The translations under genes were made by a program, and so were the position numbers. A DNA stretch of 64,000 nucleotides from an uncultured Ectothiorhodospiraceae bacterium. Its GTDB lineage: Bacteria > Pseudomonadota > Gammaproteobacteria > XJ16 > Halofilaceae. Shown one piece after another: positions 49,370 to 56,985 of the stretch. The stretch's first letter is position 1. Each line of letters starts with the position of its first letter. The stretch covers positions 1 to 64,000 of the forward strand of contig CAJXKK010000013.1 in assembly GCA_913055615.1 (NCBI GenBank). Reading direction: 5' to 3'. The notes below the pieces were generated by a model. That model saw only the letters and a list, made by a program, of their open reading frames with translations, did not search any database and was not told where the DNA came from.

Positions 49370-50305
49370 TCAACACCGCCCGAGGATCCAGCCCTCCACG
49401 TGACGGGCCTCGCGATCGCCAGGACCACCTTCGGGCTGCACACCGAGCAGGACGGCCAGCATCCCCAGCAGCCCGACCCACGCATCGAACGGGTCCTCGC
49501 CTGCCGCAGCTGTTCCAAAACCATCTTCCACTCTGCCCCGCACCGCTGAGAGATCGATCCGCCTGTCTGCGGCCCATCCAAGCAGCCGCTGGCCCTGTTC
49601 CCGTCGACCCGCGGTATCGCGCTTGCTCCAGCCCCGTCCCGGCGCACGCAACCCCAGCTGTACGCAGGCGTCGGACGGATACGTCTCGGCAACCACGCAG
49701 GCGCGCGTCGCCAGCAACGCCTGGAGATCCCCCTCGAACGGCCACATACCGAGTTCCGTTCCCATCCGTTCGCCCGCGGGCACCAGCACCTGCCGCCAAC
49801 CCGCGATCGCCGCCCGGCCGACCTGGTTGCCACCCAGCGTCCAGAACAACGAACACGCGCGCCTGCGATCCCCGCCGCCGCGCTCGCAATCGCGCAGCAG
49901 ATCGTCCATGGACGCTACGCCAAGCCCCGCGACCAGATGCGCCTGTCGGGTGCCGCCCGGCCGCGCGGGATAGAACGGGCGCTCGAGGGCGATTTCCTCC
50001 GCCCGCTCGGCCGGATCATAGAAGCGATTCCACGTGCCAGAGCCGAACGCCGGCAGCGCCCCGCGGAAATCCACGATACCCGCCCGCCGCGCATACGCCC
50101 GCGGCAACCCGATGGGAAAATCGAAACCGACGAACAGACCACCGCCGTCGGCATCGCAAGCGAGAGACTCGAGGAGCGTTTCCGGCCTCCGTACCGGTTC
50201 CGGGGGCTCCACCCGATAGACACCGTCGCGCAGCCGCGCCGTCGCCATCCAGCGTTTCGCCGGCGCCGTGCTCCAGTCGGAATGGACTACCAGTTCAGGA
50301 AGCAT
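49370..50305 (-). CDS. RNase H-fold protein, DUF429-like
   Basis: A 311-aa protein. LVVHSDWSTAPAKRW near the start, GGLFVGFDFPIGLP, VVAETYPSDACV and EDPFDAWVGLLGML carry the acidic residues (Asp, Asp, Glu, Asp) expected of a RNase H-like fold as in DUF429 proteins. The biochemical role is not known. The start at 50305 (MLPELVV) is chosen; an ATG at 50347 is possible. It converges on the GGDEF-EAL gene. Confidence 0.65.
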   Translation of the reverse strand: MLPELVVHSDWSTAPAKRWMATARLRDGVYRVEPPEPVRRPETLLESLACDADGGGLFVGFDFPIGLPRAYARRAGIVDFRGALPAFGSGTWNRFYDPAERAEEIALERPFYPARPGGTRQAHLVAGLGVASMDDLLRDCERGGGDRRRACSLFWTLGGNQVGRAAIAGWRQVLVPAGERMGTELGMWPFEGDLQALLATRACVVAETYPSDACVQLGLRAPGRGWSKRDTAGRREQGQRLLGWAADRRIDLSAVRGRVEDGFGTAAAGEDPFDAWVGLLGMLAVLLGVQPEGGPGDREARHVEGWILGRC

Positions 50306-50440
50306 TTCAACGCCAGCACCACCACTACGTCCCCGATTCTTGAGCACGATCGTAACCCGCGCGACGAATACACGGGGACCGCCCGTACCGTGCGCTGATC
50401 AAAGGAAAGACTGTAACCCCGGCTTTTTGGCGTCGAAAAC

Positions 50441-50648
50441 GTCATCGCGAGGAGCCGACAGGCGACGTGGCGATCCAGTGCGGGCGGAACCTGAACGCCG
50501 GTACGCAGTGGCACGGAGTCCACTGCATTTTGCGAAGCCGTGAACGCTCCGCCGGACGCCGTGTGGCGCTGTGCAGATTCGATCCGCGATGCACGCTCTG
50601 GATTGCTTCCTGCCGCGTCGCCTGTAGTTCCGCGCAATCGAACTGCTC
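50441..50648. repeat. MITE-like element with GTCATCGCGAGGAGC ends
   Basis: The left end GTCATCGCGAGGAGCCGACA, followed by a CGACGTGGCGATCCAG block, is mirrored at the right by CTGGATTGCTTCCTGCCGCG, a TCGCCTGT block and CGCGCAATCG. These are imperfect terminal inverted repeats of a type common in many bacterial genomes. The interior codes for nothing convincing. It interrupts the DUF748-like gene described next. Confidence 0.6.
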
Positions 50649-50993
50649 CTCGTGCACGCGCGCGCCCTGCAGGCGCGCCGCTGATATCACCGGCGTCCAT
50701 CTGAACAGGCTGGACCATGACAGATCGATGAACAGGCGCTTGAACCCCATGAGTTAGTGACCGTCGAACTCGTCCAGCGCGACATCCTCGACCTCGAAGG
50801 TGAGCGTGAACGGATTGGTGCGGACGGTCTCGATGCGCACCTCACGACCGAGGTCCTCCTCCAGCACGCTGATCGTGTACCAGGTGGTCGCCCACGGCAG
50901 GACAAGGAAACCCACCCGCGTGTACAGGATGGCGATGGCGACAGCGACAAGCCAGAAACGAACCCGGCGGGGATTGAGCCAGTACTCGCGCAA
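50649..50993 (-). pseudogene. DUF748-family gene remnant with in-frame stop, cut by a MITE
   Basis: The minus-strand frame starts near TTG 50993: YWLNPRRVRFWLVAVAIAIL (membrane anchor), LEEDLGREVRIETVRTNPFT and LTFEVEDVALDEFDG, the N-terminus of AsmA-like DUF748 proteins. A TAA at 50754-50756 breaks it, but the same frame continues with MGFKRLFIDLSWSSLFRW and ISAARLQGARV, again family sequence, until the repeat element. The remaining several hundred residues are missing. Confidence 0.7.
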
Positions 50994-51221
50994 CCACGCC
51001 CCAACAGGAACGGACGGTAAACGTACTCATGGATATTTCTTCGCCACGTCCGGTGCCTGTGGAGGCAATAAATGGGCTCGCATCAGCCTCTTTGGCGCGC
51101 AGCCGGCGAAGTCTGATCCGCTCCCCTTTAGTGGAGCATTCACTCCGGGACCTCACAAACGAAAAGACCAGTACCCGGATAACGGCCCTCACGCCGGGCA
51201 TGGGATCCGCTACCTCCATAT

Positions 51222-51270
51222 ATAGGGAACGTCTGATTATCGGGAGTCCTGACAATCGGACGTTCCCTAT
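51222..51270. repeat. Head-to-head inverted repeat with 20-nt arms
   Basis: ATAGGGAACGTCTGATTATC (51222-51241) and GACAATCGGACGTTCCCTAT (51251-51270) are reverse complements with two mismatches, separated by 9 nt. There is no T-run. The half AGGGAACGTCTGATTA resembles GGGGAACCTCTGATTA at 63685-63700. It looks like two joined ends of an insertion element. Confidence 0.6.
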
Positions 51271-51288
51271 GTGGTGACGCCGTTTATT

Positions 51289-51447
51289 TCACAGCCGATA
51301 GCCCACCTCCACCAGCACCACATCCGCGCCCGGATTCCGGTCGGGATCCCCGAGGATCCCGCCATTCGAGTTATGCCGCCAACGAATGCCGACCGTCCGG
51401 CGGCTTTGCTGCCCGAAGCGGCGCGCGATCGAGAGATCGCGGGTGGA
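51289..51447 (-). pseudogene. C-terminal remnant of a PagL-type barrel
   Basis: Directly after the dioxygenase stop and in the same frame: DLSIARRFG, then VGIRWRHNSNGGILGDPD, NPGADVVLVEVGYRL and stop. It has the His-x-Ser (HNS) motif, NPG and the Glu of VEVGYRL found at the end of PagL proteins. There is no start codon or signal peptide. A fragment of about 52 residues. Confidence 0.6.
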
Positions 51448-52500
51448 TCAATTCTGCATCCGCGCGCGATCGTCCCATCGAAAGCCGACCCCCCCGCCGT
51501 GCCAGACACCATCGCCAAAGGGACTGGCCCCACGGATGTTGAGCTGGAGCGGCAACCCGAAGCCCGGCGCAAGATCCTGCACGCCACGCACGGTGCTGCG
51601 GTGCATGATCCGCAGGCCCTGTTCCTCCACCGGCAAGTGGGCCTCGGGCGCTGCCCGGTGTGCCACGGCCAGATTGTCGATAAAGACGCAGTCGTTCTCC
51701 TGATACTCGAACGCGATGGCGTAGCCGTTGTCGAGCCCCGCATTGAGGATGTCGTTGTATTCACGGCAGAGTTGCCTGAGCTCGTCCGCATTCAACAGGC
51801 GAAAGCCCGCCTCGTTCGGCAGCTTCTCGATGACCGCACCGGTCATCCCCAGGTGCAGCCAGATACTCCTGCGCCCGGAAACGGGGTGCACATGGACCAG
51901 CGGATGAACCACGCCGGAGCCCGAATTGACCGATGAGAGCCGACTCCAGAATTCCTTTCGATCCTCCGGCAGGGCATCGTAGGCGGCCCCCTGGTGCGCG
52001 AAGTACGTCCCCCCGCCTTTCTCGGGCGGCCGAATGATGTGGTAGCCCGCGTGGGAGAAGGTGGAGGTGTTGAAGCTGCCATCGTTATGCCATTGCGGTC
52101 CCACACCGGGGATACCGTGCCGGCTGTCGTTCGACAGGCGGAAGATATGCGGATTGCCGCCAGGCGTTGCCGGGTGCACGCCATGGGTGCTGTGCAATTC
52201 CTTGCCGCCCCACCAGCGGCTGACGCGGAGGAAGTCGTCGACTTCCAGCTGCTGATCATTCCTGAACACGAGAAACCCGCGTTCGGCCATCTCGCGTTCG
52301 AGCGCCTCGACCACTTCGACCGGCGGCCCTTCCTCTGAGCTCAGGTCGATGCCCTCCACCTCGGCGCCGACAGGGTCCAGCGGCGTGATCTTCGCGCCGA
52401 ACTTTTCGATGGTGGCAACGCGGGAGGTGTCAAGCGGCGGCAGCGTCGATGCATGCGTAGTCAAAACAAGGCTCCTGGGGTTGATGTCGATTCGGATCAT
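51448..52500 (-). CDS. TauD/TfdA family Fe(II)/2-oxoglutarate dioxygenase
   Basis: A 350-aa non-heme iron dioxygenase. Facial triad: His138 and Asp140 in QWHNDGSF, and the distal His in NLAVAHRAAPE. The 2-oxoglutarate Arg is in RIMHRSTVRG. The substrate (taurine, sulfonate, aryloxyacetate, carnitine-like) cannot be read from this. The ATG at 52500 has no ribosome site and sits in an AT-rich TATAAAAATATG; a TTG at 52464 has AGGAG 7 nt upstream and may be the true start. Divergent from the aldo/keto reductase. Confidence 0.82.
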   Translation of the reverse strand: MIRIDINPRSLVLTTHASTLPPLDTSRVATIEKFGAKITPLDPVGAEVEGIDLSSEEGPPVEVVEALEREMAERGFLVFRNDQQLEVDDFLRVSRWWGGKELHSTHGVHPATPGGNPHIFRLSNDSRHGIPGVGPQWHNDGSFNTSTFSHAGYHIIRPPEKGGGTYFAHQGAAYDALPEDRKEFWSRLSSVNSGSGVVHPLVHVHPVSGRRSIWLHLGMTGAVIEKLPNEAGFRLLNADELRQLCREYNDILNAGLDNGYAIAFEYQENDCVFIDNLAVAHRAAPEAHLPVEEQGLRIMHRSTVRGVQDLAPGFGLPLQLNIRGASPFGDGVWHGGGVGFRWDDRARMQN

Positions 52501-52687
52501 ATTTTTATACCGATCAGTCTAACACCATGTACCGCCGCGTATCGAACCCCGGTCGTATGCCCGGCCCCGATCGGGCGGCATCAAGGCACCCATCCGCGGG
52601 GACTGCGTTGCGCCAGCCCCTGCGTCCCCGGACAACCGTTACAATCCGCGCGGGCGGCCACGCATCGGCCGGGAATCAGGAGTTGCG

Positions 52688-53521
52688 ATGAAACACATCG
52701 AGCTGCCGGGCGGCGAACGCGTCCCCGCGCTGGGCCAGGGGACCTGGCACATGGGCGACAGGCGCGGCGAGCGCGAGCGTGAAGTCGCGGCCGTGCGCGC
52801 CGGCATCGACGCCGGCCTGACGCTGATCGACACGGCGGAGATGTACGGCGATGGCGAGGCCGAGCGCGTGGTCGGCGAGGCCATGGGGGCCAGGCGCAAG
52901 GAACTCTTCCTCGTCAGCAAGGTGTTCCCGCACAACGCCTCGCGCGCCGGCGTCCGCGCGGCCTGTGAGGCGAGCCTTGAACGCCTCGGCACCGACCAGG
53001 TCGACCTCTACCTGCTGCATTGGCGCGGCGGCGCCGATCTCGCCGAGGCGGTGGCCGGCTTCGAGGACCTGCAGCGCGAGGGACTGATCCGCTACTGGGG
53101 TGTGAGCAACTTCGACGCGACCGACCTGGCCGACCTCTGGCGGGTGCCGGGCGGCGACGCCTGCAGCGCCAACCAGCTCCTGTACCACCTCGGCGAGCGC
53201 GCCATCGAGCGCGACCCGCTGCCGTGGATGCGGGAGTACGGGATCCCCGCCATGGCCTATTGCCCGCTCGGCCAGGGCCGTCTGCTGAAACAGCGCGCCC
53301 TTCGCGACTTCGCCGGACGCACCGGGATCACCCCCGCGCAGGCCGCACTCGCGTGGCTGCAGGCGCGCGCCGAAGTCATCGCCATTCCGAAGACGAGCGA
53401 TCCGGACCGGCAGACCGAGAACCGCGCCGCGGCCGAGATTACGCTCGACCGGGAACAGCTCGCCGAGCTGGATCACATGTTCCCGCCACCCAAAGCCAGC
53501 GGCCCATTGCCGATTGTCTGA
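52688..53521 (+). CDS. Aldo/keto reductase
   Basis: A 277-aa NADPH-dependent oxidoreductase. Catalytic tetrad Asp48, Tyr53 (LIDTAEMYG), Lys78 (VSKVFP) and His111 (LLHWRGG). GVSNFDATDL and IPKTSDPDR are the usual later motifs. Substrate unknown; reduction of small aldehydes is typical. Part of the 5' region and a short central piece are repeated at 61507-61606 and 63064-63110, showing a second, broken copy. Confidence 0.92.
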   Translation: MKHIELPGGERVPALGQGTWHMGDRRGEREREVAAVRAGIDAGLTLIDTAEMYGDGEAERVVGEAMGARRKELFLVSKVFPHNASRAGVRAACEASLERLGTDQVDLYLLHWRGGADLAEAVAGFEDLQREGLIRYWGVSNFDATDLADLWRVPGGDACSANQLLYHLGERAIERDPLPWMREYGIPAMAYCPLGQGRLLKQRALRDFAGRTGITPAQAALAWLQARAEVIAIPKTSDPDRQTENRAAAEITLDREQLAELDHMFPPPKASGPLPIV

Positions 53522-53742
53522 CCCTGCCACGGCACTGCTGCCAACGCAGGACCGTCCGGGCTTGATATCGAGCAGCGATATCCAGTGAGGCCCGGATCAA
53601 AACCCGCCAGCGGGTGGTGGGGACGTAAGACAATGCAGGTCGGGCTTCCAGAGTCCGAAGCCGGCAACGGCGCCTATGCCCATTGGCTTCGCGCCACCAC
53701 CACAAAAGCCTTTGGGCGCTGCAGACCCTGCCGTTGGCCCTG

Positions 53743-54198
53743 TCAGACGCCCCGCTGGTCCGCCAGCAGCCGCTGGAGGCGCTCGACCTCCTTCCGTGCC
53801 TCGACTTCCCTGGTGACGTCGTACTGCACCCCGAGGAAGTAGATCAGCCCACCGTTGCGATCGGTCAGCGGCTTTATCGTAAACCGGTTCCAGAAAAGCT
53901 CGCCGTTGCGGCGATAGTTACGCAGCGTGACCGTCGCCTCGCTTTGTGCCGCGATCGCTCGACGGATATCGTCAAGGCCGGTCTGATCCCGGTCATCGCC
54001 GTGAAGGAATCGACAGTTGCGCCCGATGATTTCCGCGTGCGAATAGCCGGTAACCCGCTCGAAGGCGGCATTCGCGTAGACGATCGGGTTGTCCGCCTGA
54101 TCAGGATCCGACACCGTGATACCCGTGACGCAGGCATCCAGTATCTGCGCCAGCACGAACGGGATCGGACCTTCGTCCTTCTCTACCGTGAAATCCAT
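53743..54198 (-). CDS. Short LOV blue-light receptor
   Basis: A 151-aa PAS protein almost entirely made of one LOV domain plus a C-terminal helix (EARKEVERLQRLLAD) that could form a coiled coil. The photoactive Cys is Cys62 in GRNCRFLHGDD. FMN-binding residues are visible in YANAAFERVTGYSHAEIIG, NYRRNGELFWNRF and YFLGVQYDVTREV. There is no output domain, so it would act by dimer change or by binding a partner. It lies 20 nt after the SRPBCC gene and divergent from the rhodopsin. Confidence 0.9.
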   Translation of the reverse strand: MDFTVEKDEGPIPFVLAQILDACVTGITVSDPDQADNPIVYANAAFERVTGYSHAEIIGRNCRFLHGDDRDQTGLDDIRRAIAAQSEATVTLRNYRRNGELFWNRFTIKPLTDRNGGLIYFLGVQYDVTREVEARKEVERLQRLLADQRGV

Positions 54199-54218
54199 AC
54201 TCGCCCTCGCCCGTCAGG

Positions 54219-54674
54219 TCAGTTTTCGCGCTCGATCAAGCCCTTGATGTCGCGCACGGTTTTGTCGGTGCCTTCCTGGATGGCGTGCCGGATCAGTTTC
54301 TCAAAAGGACGCATGAACAGGTCGAGCTGCTTGAGCTCGAACTCCAGGTGCAGCGTGGATGATTGTGCCCCATTCGCCTCGAAACGGTAGCGGATCGCGA
54401 AGCGCGCCTGGCGGTCGCCATCGAAGTCCACGGCCCGCTCCGGTTCGAGGCGCGTCACCTCGAACGTCGTCTCGCTGCGCCGGCCATGGTCGACGCGGAC
54501 CTGACGCCCGCGCGTGCCCAGGCGAACGGGCCCGTCACTGATCGCCCGCAGTTCACGCACCTCGGGTGACCAGCGCGGGTAGTTCTCGAAAAACCGCACC
54601 ACCACGAAGTCGTACACCGTTTCCACGGGGCGCGCGATCTCTACACTGGAGCGGCCCTTGATCAATGCATGCAC
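54219..54674 (-). CDS. SRPBCC (START/Bet v1-like) protein
   Basis: A 151-aa protein of the polyketide cyclase/dehydrase and lipid transport type. SSVEIARPVETVYDFVV, FENYPRWSPEVREL and RYRFEANG precede a C-terminal helix (FMRPFEKLIRHAIQEG) that lines the pocket in this fold. It may bind a hydrophobic ligand. GTG at 54674 with GAGG close by is the likely start; the longer frame to 54905 would include a Thr-Ala hexanucleotide repeat and is doubted. It forms a pair with the LOV gene. Confidence 0.75.
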   Translation of the reverse strand: MHALIKGRSSVEIARPVETVYDFVVVRFFENYPRWSPEVRELRAISDGPVRLGTRGRQVRVDHGRRSETTFEVTRLEPERAVDFDGDRQARFAIRYRFEANGAQSSTLHLEFELKQLDLFMRPFEKLIRHAIQEGTDKTVRDIKGLIEREN

Positions 54675-54825
54675 CTCACAATCGCCAGTTCGAGCCGAGC
54701 GCGCCAGCGGTTGCAACGCCACCACGGCGTCGATTTCCCGAACCCCGGATTCACCAGGACCCGGGCGTACGCCCGGGAATATGCCAGTCCACTCCCCGGT
54801 TAACCAGAGGGTGGCCGCCATCGCG

Positions 54826-54859
<34 letters not shown>

Positions 54860-55192
54860 AGTGGACACCATCCGTATTGGAGACGGCGCGGATGCACACG
54901 CTCACCGCCGCAAACAGCCGACAGGCATCGAGCGGGGGAGTGGATTCCTCGGCGACCGCCCACCACGTTGAATCCGTACCTTACCAGCAAGCGAAACGCC
55001 AGAAGAGCGTTCAAAACGTTCATTTACGGGCCCAAGAGCGCCGGCTTTGAGGCGGGGATGAATGCGGACTGGAGTGGCCATCTCATGTCCATACGGCCGA
55101 GTGTGAAATGCCACGCGCAGCCGCATCGTTGACCAGCTGGCTGAATGGGCAGCACCAGCAACCGAAAATGACCTTCCGCGAAGGGGAATAAA

Positions 55193-55951
55193 ATGGATGG
55201 ATTGACAGTTTCCACCGTCGGCCAATATGACCTTATATACAACGCTTTTTCCTTTGGCATCGCAACCTTTGCGGCCGCCACTCTTTTCTTTTGGTTCGGA
55301 CTGGCGCGCGTGTCGCAGGAATACCGCACGGCGATCGTGATAACCGGTCTCGTTACGTTCATTGCGTTCTACCATTACTTTCGCATTTTCGAGAGCTGGC
55401 AGAGCGCCTACGAAGTATCCGACGGGGCGGTAGAACTGACCGGTGTCGCCTTCAACGAGGCCTACCGATACGTCGACTGGCTCCTGACCGTACCGCTGCT
55501 TCTGATCGAATTGATCCTCGTGATGCGGTTGTCGCAGTCGGAGACCGTTCGCCGCAGTGTAACGCTGGGCGGCGCCGCTGCATTGATGATCCTCCTCGGC
55601 TATCCCGGCGAGGTCAGTGAAGGGATCGGCGGCAGCCGGCTCTTGTGGGGCGTGCTGTCAATGATCCCATTCCTCTACATCGTTTACAGCCTCTTCTCCG
55701 GACTCTCCGACGCCATAGCTCGGCAGCCCGCCAACGTGCGGCATCTGGTCAGTGCGGCCCGCTCGTTGACGGTCGTGGTCTGGTTCTTCTACCCGATCGT
55801 TTACTTCGCGCCTTTCGTTCTGCCAATGGACGGTGGCACCGCGAAGGCGACGATCGAAGTGGGGTATACGCTGGCCGATATCTTCGCCAAGGCCGGATTC
55901 GGTCTGCTGATCTTCACGATCGCTGTCCGCAAGTCCGAGGCCGGTCACTGA
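55193..55951 (+). CDS. Xanthorhodopsin-like light-driven proton pump
   Basis: A 252-aa seven-helix retinal protein. Helix C holds Asp95 (acceptor), Thr99 and Glu106 (donor): YRYVDWLLTVPLLLIELILV. His61 (FYHYFRIF) is the counterion partner. Helix G has Asp229 and the retinal Lys233 in LADIFAKAGFG. Leu103 at the tuning site predicts green absorption. The sequence follows Salinibacter xanthorhodopsin over its length (GYPGEVSEG, LWGVLSMIPF). Gly153 replaces the Trp138 of bacteriorhodopsin, so a carotenoid antenna may fit. GGGGA stands 6 nt before the ATG. Confidence 0.95.
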   Translation: MDGLTVSTVGQYDLIYNAFSFGIATFAAATLFFWFGLARVSQEYRTAIVITGLVTFIAFYHYFRIFESWQSAYEVSDGAVELTGVAFNEAYRYVDWLLTVPLLLIELILVMRLSQSETVRRSVTLGGAAALMILLGYPGEVSEGIGGSRLLWGVLSMIPFLYIVYSLFSGLSDAIARQPANVRHLVSAARSLTVVVWFFYPIVYFAPFVLPMDGGTAKATIEVGYTLADIFAKAGFGLLIFTIAVRKSEAGH

Positions 55952-55959
55952 TGGGACTG

Positions 55960-56047
55960 GGGGCGACCGGTTCGCGTGCCGGTCGCCCCGGCCCCGTTTT
56001 GCCGTTGTCGCCGTCGCTTGCCCGACGACCACAACGGCAAAACGGGG
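55960..56047. terminator. Two consecutive perfect hairpins between rhodopsin and crtE
   Basis: Hairpin 1: an 11-bp stem GGGGCGACCGG/CCGGTCGCCCC (55960-55970/55979-55989). Hairpin 2: a 17-bp perfect stem, CCCCGTTTTGCCGTTGT (55992-56008) with its reverse complement at 56031-56047; the 22-nt loop has an inner CGTCG/CGACG stem. No T-run follows. They may terminate or attenuate, or protect the rhodopsin mRNA end, so that crtE onward is made at a lower level. Confidence 0.65.
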
Positions 56048-56088
56048 TGCACGGAACCGTCAATCGTTATCGGCCCACGAAGGAGCAG

Positions 56089-56985
56089 GTGGATGGTCCT
56101 TGGGCTGTTACGGGGGCGAAATTGGATCCGGATGCTTTGATGGATCGCGAGATTGCGCGCGTCGAGGCGCACATGACCGAGCTCTGTGAAACGACCGGGC
56201 CGACGGTCACGGCGGCGGCGGTTCGCGATCACCTCGCCGCCGGGGGCCAACGGTTCCGGGCTCGTCTCGCTCTGGACGCGGGCCGCCGTCTGGGCCTCCC
56301 GCCGGATCGGCGCGTTGCCATCGCCAGTGCGAGCGAATTGCTGCACAACGCATCGCTTGTCCACGATGACATCCAGGATGGCGACACCGAGCGGCGCGAC
56401 CGACGGGCCATCTGGGCAGAGTACGGCAGTTGCGTCGGCATCTGCGTGGGCGACCTGTTCCTCTCCGCTGCCTACGCGGCCCTGGCCGGGGCGCATGCGA
56501 ATACGGCCGAGCTGCTGGTCCACGCCCATAGCCGCGTAGCGACGGCAATCGACGGCCAGACCGCTGACCTGCGCGCTGCGCCCGGGATGTCCGATATCAA
56601 CACCTACTTCTCCATAGCCGGCGCGAAGTCCGGGGGCCTGCTTGCCCTGCCCCTGGAGCTTTCACTGCTGGCGGTCGGTCGGCGCGATGCACTCGCCATG
56701 GCCGCCGCGGCGGCCGAGGCTTTCGCTATCGGATACCAGATCGTCGACGATCTTGCGGACAGGCATGACGACTGCCTGCGGGAACAGCTCAACATCTTGA
56801 CTGTGCTGGCCGCCGGGGGCGAACCCGACCCGGCGGCGGCCGCGACGGCGCTGGCGATTACATGCTTCGATGACAGCCTGGCCACGTCCTGCAACCTGCC
56901 GGCGGCCAGCGGTACGCTTGTCGGTCAACGGGCGCGGAGCCTGCGCCGCGCGGTCAACGCGTCGACGACCGGGGTACCGGCATGA
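56089..56985 (+). CDS. crtE: Geranylgeranyl diphosphate synthase CrtE
   Basis: A 298-aa isoprenyl diphosphate synthase. The first Asp-rich motif is in LVHDDIQDGD and the second in QIVDDLADRHDD; GGQRFRARL near the start binds diphosphate. It makes C20 geranylgeranyl diphosphate for the carotenoids. The ATG overlapping the rhodopsin stop (55951) is in frame but would translate the hairpins; GTG at 56089 with AGGAG before it, or ATG 56140, are better starts. Overlaps crtI by 4 nt. Confidence 0.88.
   Translation: MDGPWAVTGAKLDPDALMDREIARVEAHMTELCETTGPTVTAAAVRDHLAAGGQRFRARLALDAGRRLGLPPDRRVAIASASELLHNASLVHDDIQDGDTERRDRRAIWAEYGSCVGICVGDLFLSAAYAALAGAHANTAELLVHAHSRVATAIDGQTADLRAAPGMSDINTYFSIAGAKSGGLLALPLELSLLAVGRRDALAMAAAAAEAFAIGYQIVDDLADRHDDCLREQLNILTVLAAGGEPDPAAAATALAITCFDDSLATSCNLPAASGTLVGQRARSLRRAVNASTTGVPA

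Noticed and set aside
55951-56088. Longer CrtE starting at the ATG overlapping the rhodopsin stop
   Set aside because: In frame, but it would translate both hairpins into a low-complexity Arg/Pro/Gly stretch not expected of CrtE.
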